Shown in pieces: positions 23,707-31,187 of a DNA stretch of 64,000 nt. The DNA comes from Pseudocitrobacter faecalis (GTDB lineage: Bacteria > Pseudomonadota > Gammaproteobacteria > Enterobacterales > Enterobacteriaceae). Location: positions 62,001-126,000 of the forward strand of contig QNRL01000003.1 in assembly GCA_003315335.1 (NCBI GenBank), in the 5' to 3' direction. Position 1 is the first letter of the stretch. The number at the start of each line of letters is the position of its first letter. The notes under the pieces were generated by a model, which worked only from the letters and a program-made list of their open reading frames with translations, did not search any database and had not been told where the DNA came from. Both the position numbers and the translations under genes were made by a program.

Positions 23707-23814
23707 ATGAAATTAATCAAAGACAGCAATGCATATAAAACCGCCCTGCTCTATGCATCATTCGGACAGACCGTTATCGCTAACCTTTATCTACGCAAAG
23801 CATACGGAAGGTAA
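23707..23814 (+). CDS. Small phage protein (35 aa)
   Basis: ATG at 23707 after GGCGAGACG encodes MKLIKDSNAYKTALLYASFG and ends LRKAYGR. Short, helical, with a hydrophobic face. Its stop is 1 nt before the next start. Coding is suggested by the tight packing and codon order; I do not recognise a named family. Confidence 0.5.
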   Translation: MKLIKDSNAYKTALLYASFGQTVIANLYLRKAYGR

Positions 23815-23815
23815 T

Positions 23816-24013
23816 ATGGGTAATGACTCTAATTCTCTTGATGATATCAGGCGCACATCTGAGGGGTTGTTCTTTCTTCTTGAAGAGCTTGATATGAATA
23901 TTAATGAAATGACTGAGGAGAAAAAGGAAGCACTCATCGGGCTAGCATTTGAACAATCAGGCAAGATTGCCACATTTATTTATCACGAATGGGTTAAAAA
24001 TACAGAAGGATAA
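23816..24013 (+). CDS. Hypothetical early protein (65 aa)
   Basis: Start placed at the ATG at 23816 (MGNDSNSLDDIRRTSEGLFF), which has AAGG upstream and abuts the preceding small gene. The protein is acidic and helical (EELDMNINEMTEEKKEALIG), ending HEWVKNTEG. The next gene starts on the following base. No family recognised. Confidence 0.5.
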   Translation: MGNDSNSLDDIRRTSEGLFFLLEELDMNINEMTEEKKEALIGLAFEQSGKIATFIYHEWVKNTEG

Positions 24014-24613
24014 ATGAATAATCTTATCAAGATATACCGACGCAGAATTTTAAAGTCTGCGTTATTACGCCACCAGCGTAAAACAGGGAGTAACTTCCTT
24101 GTTATTAAGCTCAATAAAGGCGGTATTAATACGGTCGAGTTAACAGAGATTCTTCTCGATGGATTATTACGAAAATTCGAAAGGCTTGCGATCAGTGAGT
24201 ACGGAAATGTCGAAGGCTTAAAAGCTATCAAGGAAATTTACAGCAGCGCTGTTGATGTTAATGGCAGCGGTGAATTCCTCACAGATAGCGGAAAGGAATT
24301 AATCGACGAACTCATTTCTGAGCTGGTTGAGTTCGTCAAAAAACAAAAAGTGGAGGCTCCGAAAACGGAGTTCCATGAAATGGGGGATCTGATGGCACTG
24401 ACAGCGATACGAATTCCTGAGTGGGTTCACCTCAAAGCAGCACACGTTTTAAGCCAGTTCAGAGCAAGGCGCATTCACCCCTGCCGTATGCACGGCTCCG
24501 GTAATTTGAGCCTCAAGGTTAATCACCGCTGGCGGCTACTCTCCCGCGATGGCGGAAAGAACTGGGAAGTAATGAGTCACGAACGATACAGCAAAGTTAA
24601 GGACCGGAAATGA
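24014..24613 (+). CDS. Two-part early protein with ParE-like C-terminal domain
   Basis: 199 aa. Residues 1-115 are a charged helical domain of unknown function (LLDGLLRKFERLAIS; GKELIDELISELVEFVKK). Residues ~127-199 (MALTAIRIPEWVHLKAAHV ... HRWRLLSRDGGKNWEVMSHE) resemble small ParE/RelE-type phage proteins that normally stand alone. An internal ATG at 24392 preceded by GGGGGAT could make that part separately. So this is a fusion, or two overlapping products. Toxin activity is not shown; no antitoxin gene is evident beside it. Confidence 0.55.
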   Translation: MNNLIKIYRRRILKSALLRHQRKTGSNFLVIKLNKGGINTVELTEILLDGLLRKFERLAISEYGNVEGLKAIKEIYSSAVDVNGSGEFLTDSGKELIDELISELVEFVKKQKVEAPKTEFHEMGDLMALTAIRIPEWVHLKAAHVLSQFRARRIHPCRMHGSGNLSLKVNHRWRLLSRDGGKNWEVMSHERYSKVKDRK

Positions 24614-25023
24614 ACGATAAACGCACCGTAAGCATGATTGACCTGGCATTACAGAAACACGATACGCCAGTTGGCCCACTGTTCGTGGCAGTACGCCACG
24701 GTCGTATCAAAAAATGCTTCACGCGAGATACGGCGATCCGCTATCTGGCTTTCTTCATGACCACCGAGGCTTTTGAGCGTTCAGGTTTTCCGCAGCGTCA
24801 CCCGCGGGTGCGTATTGATCGCGATGACAGGGAAATATGGCGAGACGGGGAAACAAAGGCTGAGTATCTGGCCGCCCACCAGCGTTGTGTTCGCCGTCTG
24901 CGTCGCATCCTGGCGCGCAAGCGAGAAATGGAGAAATGGTGTGAGAAATGGGACGCGATGCATGACCGATTCGTTAAAGAGGTTGATGCATTGCAGGCCA
25001 TCAAACCAGCAGGGGTAAAATGA
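24610..25023 (+). CDS. Hypothetical basic phage protein (137 aa)
   Basis: An Arg-rich protein starting MNDKRTVSMIDLALQKHDTP, with a central GRIKKCFTRDTAIRYLAFFM segment and a long basic coiled-coil (AHQRCVRRLRRILARKREME). Such proteins occur in the left operons of lambdoid phages; function unknown. It overlaps neighbours by 4 nt at each end, so it is part of the same translated block. Confidence 0.6.
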   Translation: MNDKRTVSMIDLALQKHDTPVGPLFVAVRHGRIKKCFTRDTAIRYLAFFMTTEAFERSGFPQRHPRVRIDRDDREIWRDGETKAEYLAAHQRCVRRLRRILARKREMEKWCEKWDAMHDRFVKEVDALQAIKPAGVK

Positions 25024-25115
25024 TGAAGCCCTTCATTTTCAGCATCATTGTTTCCATGCTGCTGGCGGCCACAGTTATCGGCGCGCTGATTGAATATAAA
25101 TTTTTGGTGAGGTAG
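25023..25115 (+). CDS. Small single-span membrane protein (30 aa)
   Basis: ATG at 25023 (or 25020) overlaps the stop of the previous gene. The product MKPFIFSIIVSMLLAATVIG... is one hydrophobic helix followed by ALIEYKFLVR. Small membrane peptides of this kind are common in phage early operons. Function unknown. Confidence 0.5.
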   Translation: MKPFIFSIIVSMLLAATVIGALIEYKFLVR

Positions 25116-25126
25116 CGAGGCGCTCC

Positions 25127-25405
25127 ATGAATAAGCCAGTTTTAGAAATTATTAAGCGTTGGACTCATCTCGCAACGGAGGCCAAGCAGTTGGGGCTTAC
25201 CACCATCCCCATCGACCCGGAAAATATGTTGGTGGTGCTTGGTGTAATGCCGGACAGTTCGGCGGACTTTTCCGCCGATTACCAGAATGACTATCAGGCT
25301 GCGATCGACATTCTGCGCAAGAGAGCGGCCCGCGAACTTGATGGCGGTTTTAGAGCGCACCACAACGCACTTATCTATGCGGCAAATGAACTGGAAAATG
25401 CCTAG
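25127..25405 (+). CDS. Hypothetical early protein (92 aa)
   Basis: A soluble protein starting MNKPVLEIIKRWTHLATEAK, with PIDPENMLVVLGVMPDSS and a C-terminal helix ending AANELENA. It lies 12 nt after the membrane peptide gene and 22 nt before xis. No family recognised; coding likely from position and composition. Confidence 0.55.
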   Translation: MNKPVLEIIKRWTHLATEAKQLGLTTIPIDPENMLVVLGVMPDSSADFSADYQNDYQAAIDILRKRAARELDGGFRAHHNALIYAANELENA

Positions 25406-25427
25406 GCATTTGGGCGGGAGGTCGGTC

Positions 25428-25637
25428 ATGAGTCTTGATTGCGTACCACTTTCAACCTACTGCCGGGACGCCGGAGAAACGGTTGAAGCCGTTAACAAAC
25501 GGATACAAAGGGGGTTATGGAAAGAGGGTGTCCATGTATTAAAAGTCGATGGCGTTAAAGAACGCTGGATAGACTTAACGGAGGTTTCAAAGTGGGCAAG
25601 AAAGAACAAGGATCATTATCTCTCCCAAGAGGAGTAA
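25428..25637 (+). CDS. Excisionase (Xis)
   Basis: 69 aa from the ATG at 25428 behind GGGAGG; longer frames are unnecessary. The protein shows an excisionase-type winged helix: VPLSTYCRDAGETVEAVNKR, then GLWKEGVHVLKVDG and RWIDLTEVSKWARKN. It would bend attachment-site DNA to direct the integrase towards excision. It overlaps the int start by 46 nt, as in many lambdoid phages. Confidence 0.85.
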   Translation: MSLDCVPLSTYCRDAGETVEAVNKRIQRGLWKEGVHVLKVDGVKERWIDLTEVSKWARKNKDHYLSQEE

Positions 25638-26764
25638 CCATTCGCCGGCATAAAACTGGCGACACCTTGGTGATCACATTCACCTACAAGGGGGTTCTCT
25701 GCCGGGAGCCCCTTTCCAGAATGGAAGCAAACGCGCGCGGCGTGAAGTATGCCGAGCGCCTGCTGGGGGAGATACAGAATCAGATCGCCGGCGGCACATT
25801 CGATTATGCGAAATACTTCCCCACCTCCAAAAAACTGGAGCTGTTCGGGGTAGTGAAGAAAACCAAAAATATTAAGTCCTACCTGGACGAGTATCTGAAA
25901 ATCTGCCAGAACCGCAACCTTTCGCCGTCCACTATTGGCGGTTATGAAAAGTGCCTGTCTGCGCTATCTGCGCTGCACAAAATGCATGTATCGGAACTGA
26001 CCCCTGCGGTCCTCAAAAACTGGATCGCCAGCAGAAAAACAAAGCTGAAAACGATCAGGAATAACCTCTCGTTTCTGCGCAGCGCCATAGATGAAGCGGT
26101 GACAGACGGCCTGCTGACTATCAACCCGGTAACCCTTGTCAGCGCGAGTCGGTACCACGTGATCGACAGCAGCCCGAATAGTGACGATTACGAAGTTGAT
26201 CCGTTCACACCAGCGGAAATCAGCGCTATTTACCAGAGCTGCAGATACCAAGAGTGGGAAAACCTGTTCCGTTTCGCATTCAATACGGGTTTACGCAGTT
26301 CTGAGCTGTGTGCGTTGCGCTGGCCTGATCTCGACAATATCGCTAAAACAGCTCACGTTCAGGCGGCAAGTGTTGTTGGCGTTCTGAAAGGTACCAAAAC
26401 AAAAGCCGGTACCCGTAAAGTAGACTTAAACAGCGAGGCGCTGGCCGCGCTGCAGGCGCAGAAACAATTCACTTTCATGAAAAGCGAGTTTATTTTCAGC
26501 GATCCCAAAACGGGTGAGCCCTGGGCGAACGCCGACGCGATACGAAAAAAAGCATGGGTGCCAACCCTCAAAAAAGCTGGCGTTCGATACCGTAACCCGT
26601 ACCAGACCCGCCACACATTCGCCACCAGACACATTAGCCAGGGCGTAAACCTTTTCTGGCTTGCCGGGCAGATGGGGCATAAAGGGCCGGAAATGCTGTT
26701 CCGCAATTACGGTAAATACCTGGCTGAATACGACGGGAAAACCGCCATTTCTGCAGCTCTGTAG
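25592..26764 (+). CDS. Tyrosine integrase specific for ssrA
   Basis: 390 aa, GTG start at 25592 with GGAGG 8 nt upstream, inside xis. The N-terminal ~65 residues are an arm-binding domain (ITFTYKGVLCREPLSRMEAN); 92-180 the core-binding domain; then the catalytic domain with Arg235 (NTGLRSSE), Arg340 (YQTRHTFATRH), His363 (MGHKGPE) and nucleophile Tyr373 (RNYGKY). A tyrosine replaces the usual first His of the HxxR box, as in many phage integrases. The adjacent ssrA 3' copy identifies the target. Confidence 0.93.
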   Translation: MGKKEQGSLSLPRGVTIRRHKTGDTLVITFTYKGVLCREPLSRMEANARGVKYAERLLGEIQNQIAGGTFDYAKYFPTSKKLELFGVVKKTKNIKSYLDEYLKICQNRNLSPSTIGGYEKCLSALSALHKMHVSELTPAVLKNWIASRKTKLKTIRNNLSFLRSAIDEAVTDGLLTINPVTLVSASRYHVIDSSPNSDDYEVDPFTPAEISAIYQSCRYQEWENLFRFAFNTGLRSSELCALRWPDLDNIAKTAHVQAASVVGVLKGTKTKAGTRKVDLNSEALAALQAQKQFTFMKSEFIFSDPKTGEPWANADAIRKKAWVPTLKKAGVRYRNPYQTRHTFATRHISQGVNLFWLAGQMGHKGPEMLFRNYGKYLAEYDGKTAISAAL

Positions 26765-26820
26765 CGTGGTGAATATTTCAAAATGTTGGACGGAATCAGG
26801 ACGTTAGAGGGATCACGATA

Positions 26821-26838
26821 TGCACTTAAAATGCACTT
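26821..26838 (+). promoter_or_regulatory. Candidate integrase arm-type sites
   Basis: Two direct TGCACTT repeats at 26821-26827 and 26832-26838, 11 bp apart, between int and the att core. Spacing of about one helical turn and location fit arm-type integrase sites. Confidence 0.4.
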
Positions 26839-26888
26839 GAGACCTTTTAAAAAATACAAAACATTAATATTCAATAGGTTAAGCGTTA

Positions 26889-26923
26889 TTCGGACACGGG
26901 TTCAACTCCCGCCAGCTCCACCA
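26889..26923 (+). other. Right attachment site: displaced 3' end of ssrA (tmRNA)
   Basis: The segment from TTCGGACACGGG through CTCCACCA equals the T-arm, acceptor stem and CCA of enterobacterial tmRNA, except A at 26896 where G is expected, which would break the outer T-stem pair. No tmRNA body precedes it (int does), so it is the displaced 3' remnant. The intact ssrA should lie left of the prophage, outside the window, matching the E. coli order ssrA - element - ygaP region. Confidence 0.88.
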
Positions 26924-26963
26924 AAATCTTTAGCGGCGATTCCAGAGTCGACCGCAGAAGTCG

Positions 26964-26998
26964 AAAGCCCGCAAGGCGTAAGTCTTGCGGGCTTTTTT
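26964..26998 (+). terminator. Intrinsic terminator (original ssrA terminator)
   Basis: AAAGCCCGCAAGGC, short loop, GTCTTGCGGGC then TTTTTT, about 40 bp after the ssrA remnant. Its position suggests it is the former terminator of ssrA left behind at the host side. Confidence 0.85.
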
Positions 26999-27037
26999 GT
27001 TCTCTTCTGTATATAGATATCTCTATAAATCAGCAAC

Positions 27038-27542
27038 CTAAAAGATAATCCTCATCGCTACCCGGCGCGCTGAATCGAACCCTTTCGCGATCTCATCCTC
27101 TATTATCGCCGCCAAATGCGGCGGGCGCGCCTTCCCTTCCACAATCTCAAAACCTAACGTGGCGTAAAACCTGGCATTAAATGCCGCCATTTTGTCGGTG
27201 GTTAGCGTGGCGCCCGTCAGGCCGCGTTGCTGTCCATTACGAAGCATCGCCTGCATAAGCTGTCTGCCAATCCCACGGCGCTGCCAATTCGGATGCACAT
27301 CCATTTCTGCGATGTGTAGCCATTCACTTGCGATTTTACCGGCGATGAATCCTACGGGAACGGAGTCTGACGTACAGGCCGCAAGCAGTAGCCCGTTACG
27401 ACTGAAATCGCTGAGTTCTTCGATGCTGCTGGCAATGGCGGGACCGGTCATTGCACCTGCGTAGCGTTTCAAAGGCGGCCAGTTCGATGGCGCGAAGAGT
27501 GGCAAAGTGCTCAGTATGTGCGGGGGTGATGATGACGTTTAT
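27038..27542 (-). pseudogene. GNAT acetyltransferase, start codon lost and frameshifted
   Basis: The C-terminal ~135 residues are a normal GNAT domain: LHIAEMDVHPNWQRRGIGRQLMQAM (acetyl-CoA loop QRRGIG), ending in RRVAMRIIF. The matching N terminus is found in another frame: NVIITPAHTEHFATLRAIEL, behind a good GGAGAG site at 27550-27555, but its start codon is ATA (27542). An indel around 27445-27460 separates the two frames. I infer a decayed gene; a shortened product from a TTG at 27505 or the ATG at 27451 cannot be excluded. Confidence 0.6.
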
Positions 27543-27722
27543 ATGCGGTCTCTCCGTGAGGGTTGTGGGGGTGATTATTCTTTGGGCTGAAGATTGGGGA
27601 GAACGGTTCGGCTATAAGGTAGCATATGTTTGCGAAGTCTGTTGCTAATTGGGGGCGAGCTGTTAGGAAGATGATAGGGCTGCTTTGAGCGAAATGCGGT
27701 CTGGAACGAATGGTTTACCCTC

Positions 27723-27771
27723 ATAAATCATAAATCATAAATCATAAATCATAAATCATAAATCATAAATC
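27723..27771 (+). repeat. Seven tandem ATAAATC repeats directly before a start codon
   Basis: Exactly seven copies of the 7-bp unit ATAAATC occupy 27723-27771; the ATG of the Imm63-like gene follows at once. The repeat replaces the normal ribosome-binding region and has stops in all frames. Unit-number change by slippage would alter spacing to upstream promoter elements. Confidence 0.95.
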
Positions 27772-28173
27772 ATGAAAAATATCGAAGAGTTACGTGCAGA
27801 ACTTGTCAAAATCGGTGAAGGAATTGGAGGTGGAATAAGACCCAATTATTACTTCACCATCCCTGATATACCTGACGGTATGGCGACTCCATACCTGGAA
27901 ATTCATGGCAAAGAATATCATTTCATTGTCAATGAAAGAGGTGCCGAAATAGCTCGTAAAGTGACCCTTAGTGATGATGAGATTCTTTATTGGTTTGTTG
28001 AGTGTGGTGTGGCTGGTCTGGCTACAGAGTATGCAGCCATGAATAGCTCACCTGAAATGGAATTCAGGTATGTTTATTTTCGTAAACAATATAGTTTAAT
28101 GCTCTCCATCAAACCTGAATGGGCAACAAGGAAGCGCAGAGAATTTACAGAAATCCTTAGCAGACAGGTTTAA
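27772..28173 (+). CDS. Imm63-like immunity protein (orphan)
   Basis: A 133 aa protein with features of the Imm63 family of polymorphic-toxin immunity proteins: HFIVNERGAEIARKVTLSDD, DEILYWFVECGVAGLATEYA and a C-terminal FRKQYSLMLSIKPEWATRKRREF. Such proteins neutralise secreted or contact-dependent toxins. No toxin gene is adjacent, so this looks like an orphan (bystander) immunity gene. It is preceded by the ATAAATC array and has no Shine-Dalgarno sequence. Confidence 0.7.
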   Translation: MKNIEELRAELVKIGEGIGGGIRPNYYFTIPDIPDGMATPYLEIHGKEYHFIVNERGAEIARKVTLSDDEILYWFVECGVAGLATEYAAMNSSPEMEFRYVYFRKQYSLMLSIKPEWATRKRREFTEILSRQV

Positions 28174-28253
28174 AAAGGTCACAGAATTTCTCAGAAACGT
28201 CGTGATCATCAGTTTGATTCAAGCATCAATGCTCCCACAACTCAGCATCCAAC

Positions 28254-28318
28254 GTCCGCTCCTGGCACAGAGCGGGCGAGTTTGCTGGCTGAAGGTCCGC
28301 TGTGACTGAAAAACGGAC
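28254..28318 (+). repeat. Cassette-border repeat A (both hairpin modules)
   Basis: First module: GTCCGCT-CCTGGCACAG-AGCGGGC (28254-28277). Second: GTCCGCT-GTGACTGAAA-AACGGAC (28295-28318). The arms are the same inverted repeat GTCCGCT/AGCGGAC; the loops differ (module 1 CCTGGCACAG, module 2 GTGAGCGAAA in consensus). Confidence 0.75.
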
Positions 28319-28419
28319 TTTAATATCAGTAAGTGCCTGTTGAGCAAATGCACTGGTGACTCGCGGCCGGGCGCGGAGCCTGTTAATCTCATACCGCTTA
28401 GCTTAAACAGGGATAACTA

Positions 28420-29331
28420 ATGCATATCGCAAATATCCGCGCCCTATATGGAGGAATACTTTTACTTATGTCCGTCTTCGTCCCCGCGTCCGCAGACCAG
28501 CCCCCGTCCATCGCTTCAGAACTTTCAGACTCGCAGCGTATCTCTGTGCATACGCACGGTTCGGGAACGGATGTTATATTGATTCCGGGTCTGGCGTCGT
28601 CTCGCGAAGTCTGGGCTGATTTAGTGTCAGGTTTACGTATGCGGCACCGCGTTCATCTTGTAGAACTTGCAGGCTTTGCGAGTACCCCTGCCATTGCTAA
28701 CCGGGAGGGAGCGATCATCGCACCGGCAGTTGACGCTATCGCTGAATACATCCAGTCCCGGCACCTCAAAACACCGGTGATCATTGGCCATTCCCTCGGA
28801 GGTGAGATGGCACTGATGCTGGGAGCCCGTTATCCCCATCAGGTCGGTCGCCTGTTAATCGTCGATGCTTTGCCATTCTATTCGTTAATGTTTGACCCGG
28901 CGGCGACCAGCGAAACAGCGGCCCGGCATGCCACTTCCATGCGGGACTGGCTACTAAGCCAGTCGCCTGAGCAAATCGCAGAGTCCCAGAATAACTCTAT
29001 AGCCCGTTTAGCGAAGACCGAGGCGGTGAGGCCTGCTCTGGTGGATGCGGCTATTCATTCCGATAGCAAAACTGTTGCGGATGCGGTGTATGAGTTGATG
29101 ATTACCGATTTGCGTCCCGAGCTTGGCCGTATTAAAGCGCCGATTGAGATCGTTTACGCGTATGACCCCCTGTTCGGGATACCTGCAGCCAGTGTGGATA
29201 CAATGTACCGTCAGGCCTATGCCTCTGCACCTGATATTCATTTCACGCGGATCGACAACAGTTTTCACTTCGTCATGCTCGATCAGCCAGAAGAGTTCTC
29301 CAAAGCGGTTGAGTCATTTTTAAATAAGTAA
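28420..29331 (+). CDS. Exported alpha/beta hydrolase
   Basis: 303 aa with a signal peptide (hydrophobic GGILLLMSVFVPASADQ, cut after ASA). The fold markers are VILIPGLASSREVW (oxyanion loop), nucleophile Ser125 in IIGHSLGGEM, and a late His in NSFHFVM; Asp in VYAYDPLFG is a possible third residue. This is a periplasmic or secreted esterase-type hydrolase of unknown substrate. It lies between repeats A and B of the cassette-like array and has no operon partner. Confidence 0.8.
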   Translation: MHIANIRALYGGILLLMSVFVPASADQPPSIASELSDSQRISVHTHGSGTDVILIPGLASSREVWADLVSGLRMRHRVHLVELAGFASTPAIANREGAIIAPAVDAIAEYIQSRHLKTPVIIGHSLGGEMALMLGARYPHQVGRLLIVDALPFYSLMFDPAATSETAARHATSMRDWLLSQSPEQIAESQNNSIARLAKTEAVRPALVDAAIHSDSKTVADAVYELMITDLRPELGRIKAPIEIVYAYDPLFGIPAASVDTMYRQAYASAPDIHFTRIDNSFHFVMLDQPEEFSKAVESFLNK

Positions 29332-29390
29332 ATGCACCAGGGGATACTGACATTTTCTCTCTCCATAGGATCAGGTGAGGTGATTAGGGT

Positions 29391-29414
29391 GTCCCCTGTG
29401 AGCGAAAAGCGGAC
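29391..29414 (+). repeat. Cassette-border repeat B (module 2)
   Basis: GTCCCCT-GTGAGCGAAA-AGCGGAC: module-2 loop exact to consensus, left arm with one change. It stands between the exported hydrolase and the DapA-like gene. Confidence 0.7.
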
Positions 29415-29500
29415 CTACAGATGTTACTTCAAACATGCGATGATGGTTGATATTCAGCTTGATTTCAAAAGCATCGGCAGACTGCCAGTCCTGGGGTAGA

Positions 29501-30394
29501 TTACTTCAGCTCTAACGTACTTATTACATGGGCAATATCCGCGATATTACCTGCTGACAATGGTTGCAGAGGACGAGGTAGGCAATCCATATCGGTAAGC
29601 CCAAGCAAACCAGCGGCTGCGGCAATGACTCGAATACTCCCACCATGTTTATGGAACAGCGACCACAACGGCTCAAGGCGTGTTGTCAGAGCAGTAACAC
29701 GTTCATGATCGTTTGCCGCAGCTGCTTCAGTGATTTGTTTCGCCATCTGAGGGAACAGACCGCCGCACACGGAATACCAGACTTCACAGCCAGCGTTTAA
29801 TCCCAGCCCGGCATATGCGTCGCCACTTATACCTATTGTCACGCCAGGGCGCAGATGTTGACGTAACGCATGCACCCGCTCAGTCGCTGCAGCCTGGGTA
29901 TTCGGAACTCCAGGGATCTTAACCGAGCGAACACCTTCAAGTGATGAGAGACGCCCGTGCAGTTCATCCGTAAAGGTAAAATGTGTAGTACCTGGATTGT
30001 CATAGATGCACACCGGTACAGAGACATTCTGAGTCACGGTCTCAAATAGCGTGAAGACTTCTTCGTCACGAAGTGATTGGTAGCTGACTGCCGGGAGTAG
30101 CAGGGCATCCGCACCAACTGCCTGTGCATCATCTGCCAGATGCAAAATGGCATCGGTACTGACCGCCCCCACACATACCATCATTGGGATATCCCCGGCA
30201 TGTTGTTTAGCCAGATTAGCTACATGCTTACGCTGCTCACGGGTCAGATAGGCGTAGCTTCCGGTTGATCCCAGAATGCCCATAGAATCAACACGTGCAG
30301 CCGTAAGGCGAGCCAGAATCTTAATGAACCCCTGCTCGTCGATGCTACCGGCAGTGATCGGGGTTAACGGGAATGCAGACAAACCGGTAAACAT
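29501..30394 (-). CDS. DapA/N-acetylneuraminate-lyase family aldolase
   Basis: 297 aa TIM-barrel protein of the dihydrodipicolinate synthase family. Markers: SMGILGSTGSYAYLTREQRK (the GxTGE-like substrate loop, here GSTGS), the Tyr in VCIYDNPGTTHF, and the Schiff-base Lys in VRSVKIPG. It should join or split pyruvate or a related oxoacid with an aldehyde; the altered GSTGS loop argues against being the housekeeping DapA. It is in line with the B3/B4-domain gene 20 nt upstream and likely controlled by the divergent XRE-cupin regulator. Confidence 0.85.
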   Translation of the reverse strand: MFTGLSAFPLTPITAGSIDEQGFIKILARLTAARVDSMGILGSTGSYAYLTREQRKHVANLAKQHAGDIPMMVCVGAVSTDAILHLADDAQAVGADALLLPAVSYQSLRDEEVFTLFETVTQNVSVPVCIYDNPGTTHFTFTDELHGRLSSLEGVRSVKIPGVPNTQAAATERVHALRQHLRPGVTIGISGDAYAGLGLNAGCEVWYSVCGGLFPQMAKQITEAAAANDHERVTALTTRLEPLWSLFHKHGGSIRVIAAAAGLLGLTDMDCLPRPLQPLSAGNIADIAHVISTLELK

Positions 30395-30414
30395 AGTGTT
30401 TCTCCTGAATGATA

Positions 30415-31161
30415 TTACTGGTGTTGCTCTTCTATGAGAGCAACTTCAAGCCACAAACCTGGCATCATTTTTTCCAGACCGTTAGTCAGCATCCTTCCTG
30501 CTTCATGGAGCTTCTCCAGTGGCATCTGTGGCAGACTCTCGAGAATGAACCACATTTGCTGAGCCTCTACACTTAATCGGGTTCTGATCCCCTGCCGCCA
30601 GTTCCAGCGGCGACAAGTAACGCCGATATCATCACACCAAATAACTTCACCCTGGGAAGGGTATTCAACGACAGTCTCACCTTCTTTGATGGTATCAAAG
30701 GTCTCGGTTCCTTTTGCCACAGATAGACACGGCGCACCCTGATACGCAGAGATATTCTCGCCTCCAACAGGGATGGCGTAGCGGAGACTAACAGCATTGT
30801 ATAGATCAACAATGGGGTCGAGTGTAGGCATCATTCCGTCACGTAGTACGCGCTTACGTAACGCAGCAGCTGAACAAGGAGTGCGTTTTGGTTTGGCTCC
30901 AAATTTTTGGAAAACTTCGTCCCATGCGGCCAGATGAGATTCTGCCCATTCAGGCTCACCAGCAAGAATTACTTCACATGCTTCCTGCAGCGCCTTGTGT
31001 CCAATATCTGGATGAAGCACTGGTGCTGCTTCTACGTAAATACTAAGTGCCCGGAAGCCGGGAGCAATGCGAAAAATTTCAGGGGCAATTGACGGAGATA
31101 CTGTTAACACGAGACAATCCTGTAATGACCAATTTATTTCATGATAATGACCAATGACCAA
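30415..31161 (-). CDS. B3/B4 tRNA-editing domain protein
   Basis: 248 aa protein whose core matches the B3/B4 domain of phenylalanyl-tRNA synthetase: PCSAAALRKRVLRDGMMPTL, DPIVDLYNAVSLRYAIPVGG, EVIWCDDIGVTCRRWNW. Stand-alone B3/B4 proteins are presumed to hydrolyse mischarged tRNA or to bind amino acids. Next to a DapA-type aldolase and an XRE-cupin regulator, a role in detecting or clearing an unusual amino acid is plausible but inferred. Its start codon overlaps the divergent regulator's start area. Confidence 0.75.
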   Translation of the reverse strand: MVIGHYHEINWSLQDCLVLTVSPSIAPEIFRIAPGFRALSIYVEAAPVLHPDIGHKALQEACEVILAGEPEWAESHLAAWDEVFQKFGAKPKRTPCSAAALRKRVLRDGMMPTLDPIVDLYNAVSLRYAIPVGGENISAYQGAPCLSVAKGTETFDTIKEGETVVEYPSQGEVIWCDDIGVTCRRWNWRQGIRTRLSVEAQQMWFILESLPQMPLEKLHEAGRMLTNGLEKMMPGLWLEVALIEEQHQ

Positions 31162-31187
31162 TGACCAAAAAAGTCAATTTAATGACC
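31124..31187. promoter_or_regulatory. AATGACC repeats at the divergent B3/B4 - regulator start
   Basis: Five copies of AATGACC: at 31124, three in tandem at 31146-31166, and at 31181. They cover the start codons of both divergent genes. Evenly phased copies suggest an operator, likely for the XRE-cupin regulator. Confidence 0.5.

Noticed and set aside
26783-27016. A 77 aa frame running across the att site
   Set aside because: It would be translated through the ssrA 3' remnant and the terminator, so it is not a gene.
27723-27771. Tandem repeats as a CRISPR array
   Set aside because: The unit is 7 bp with no spacers and there are no cas genes; it is a simple sequence repeat.
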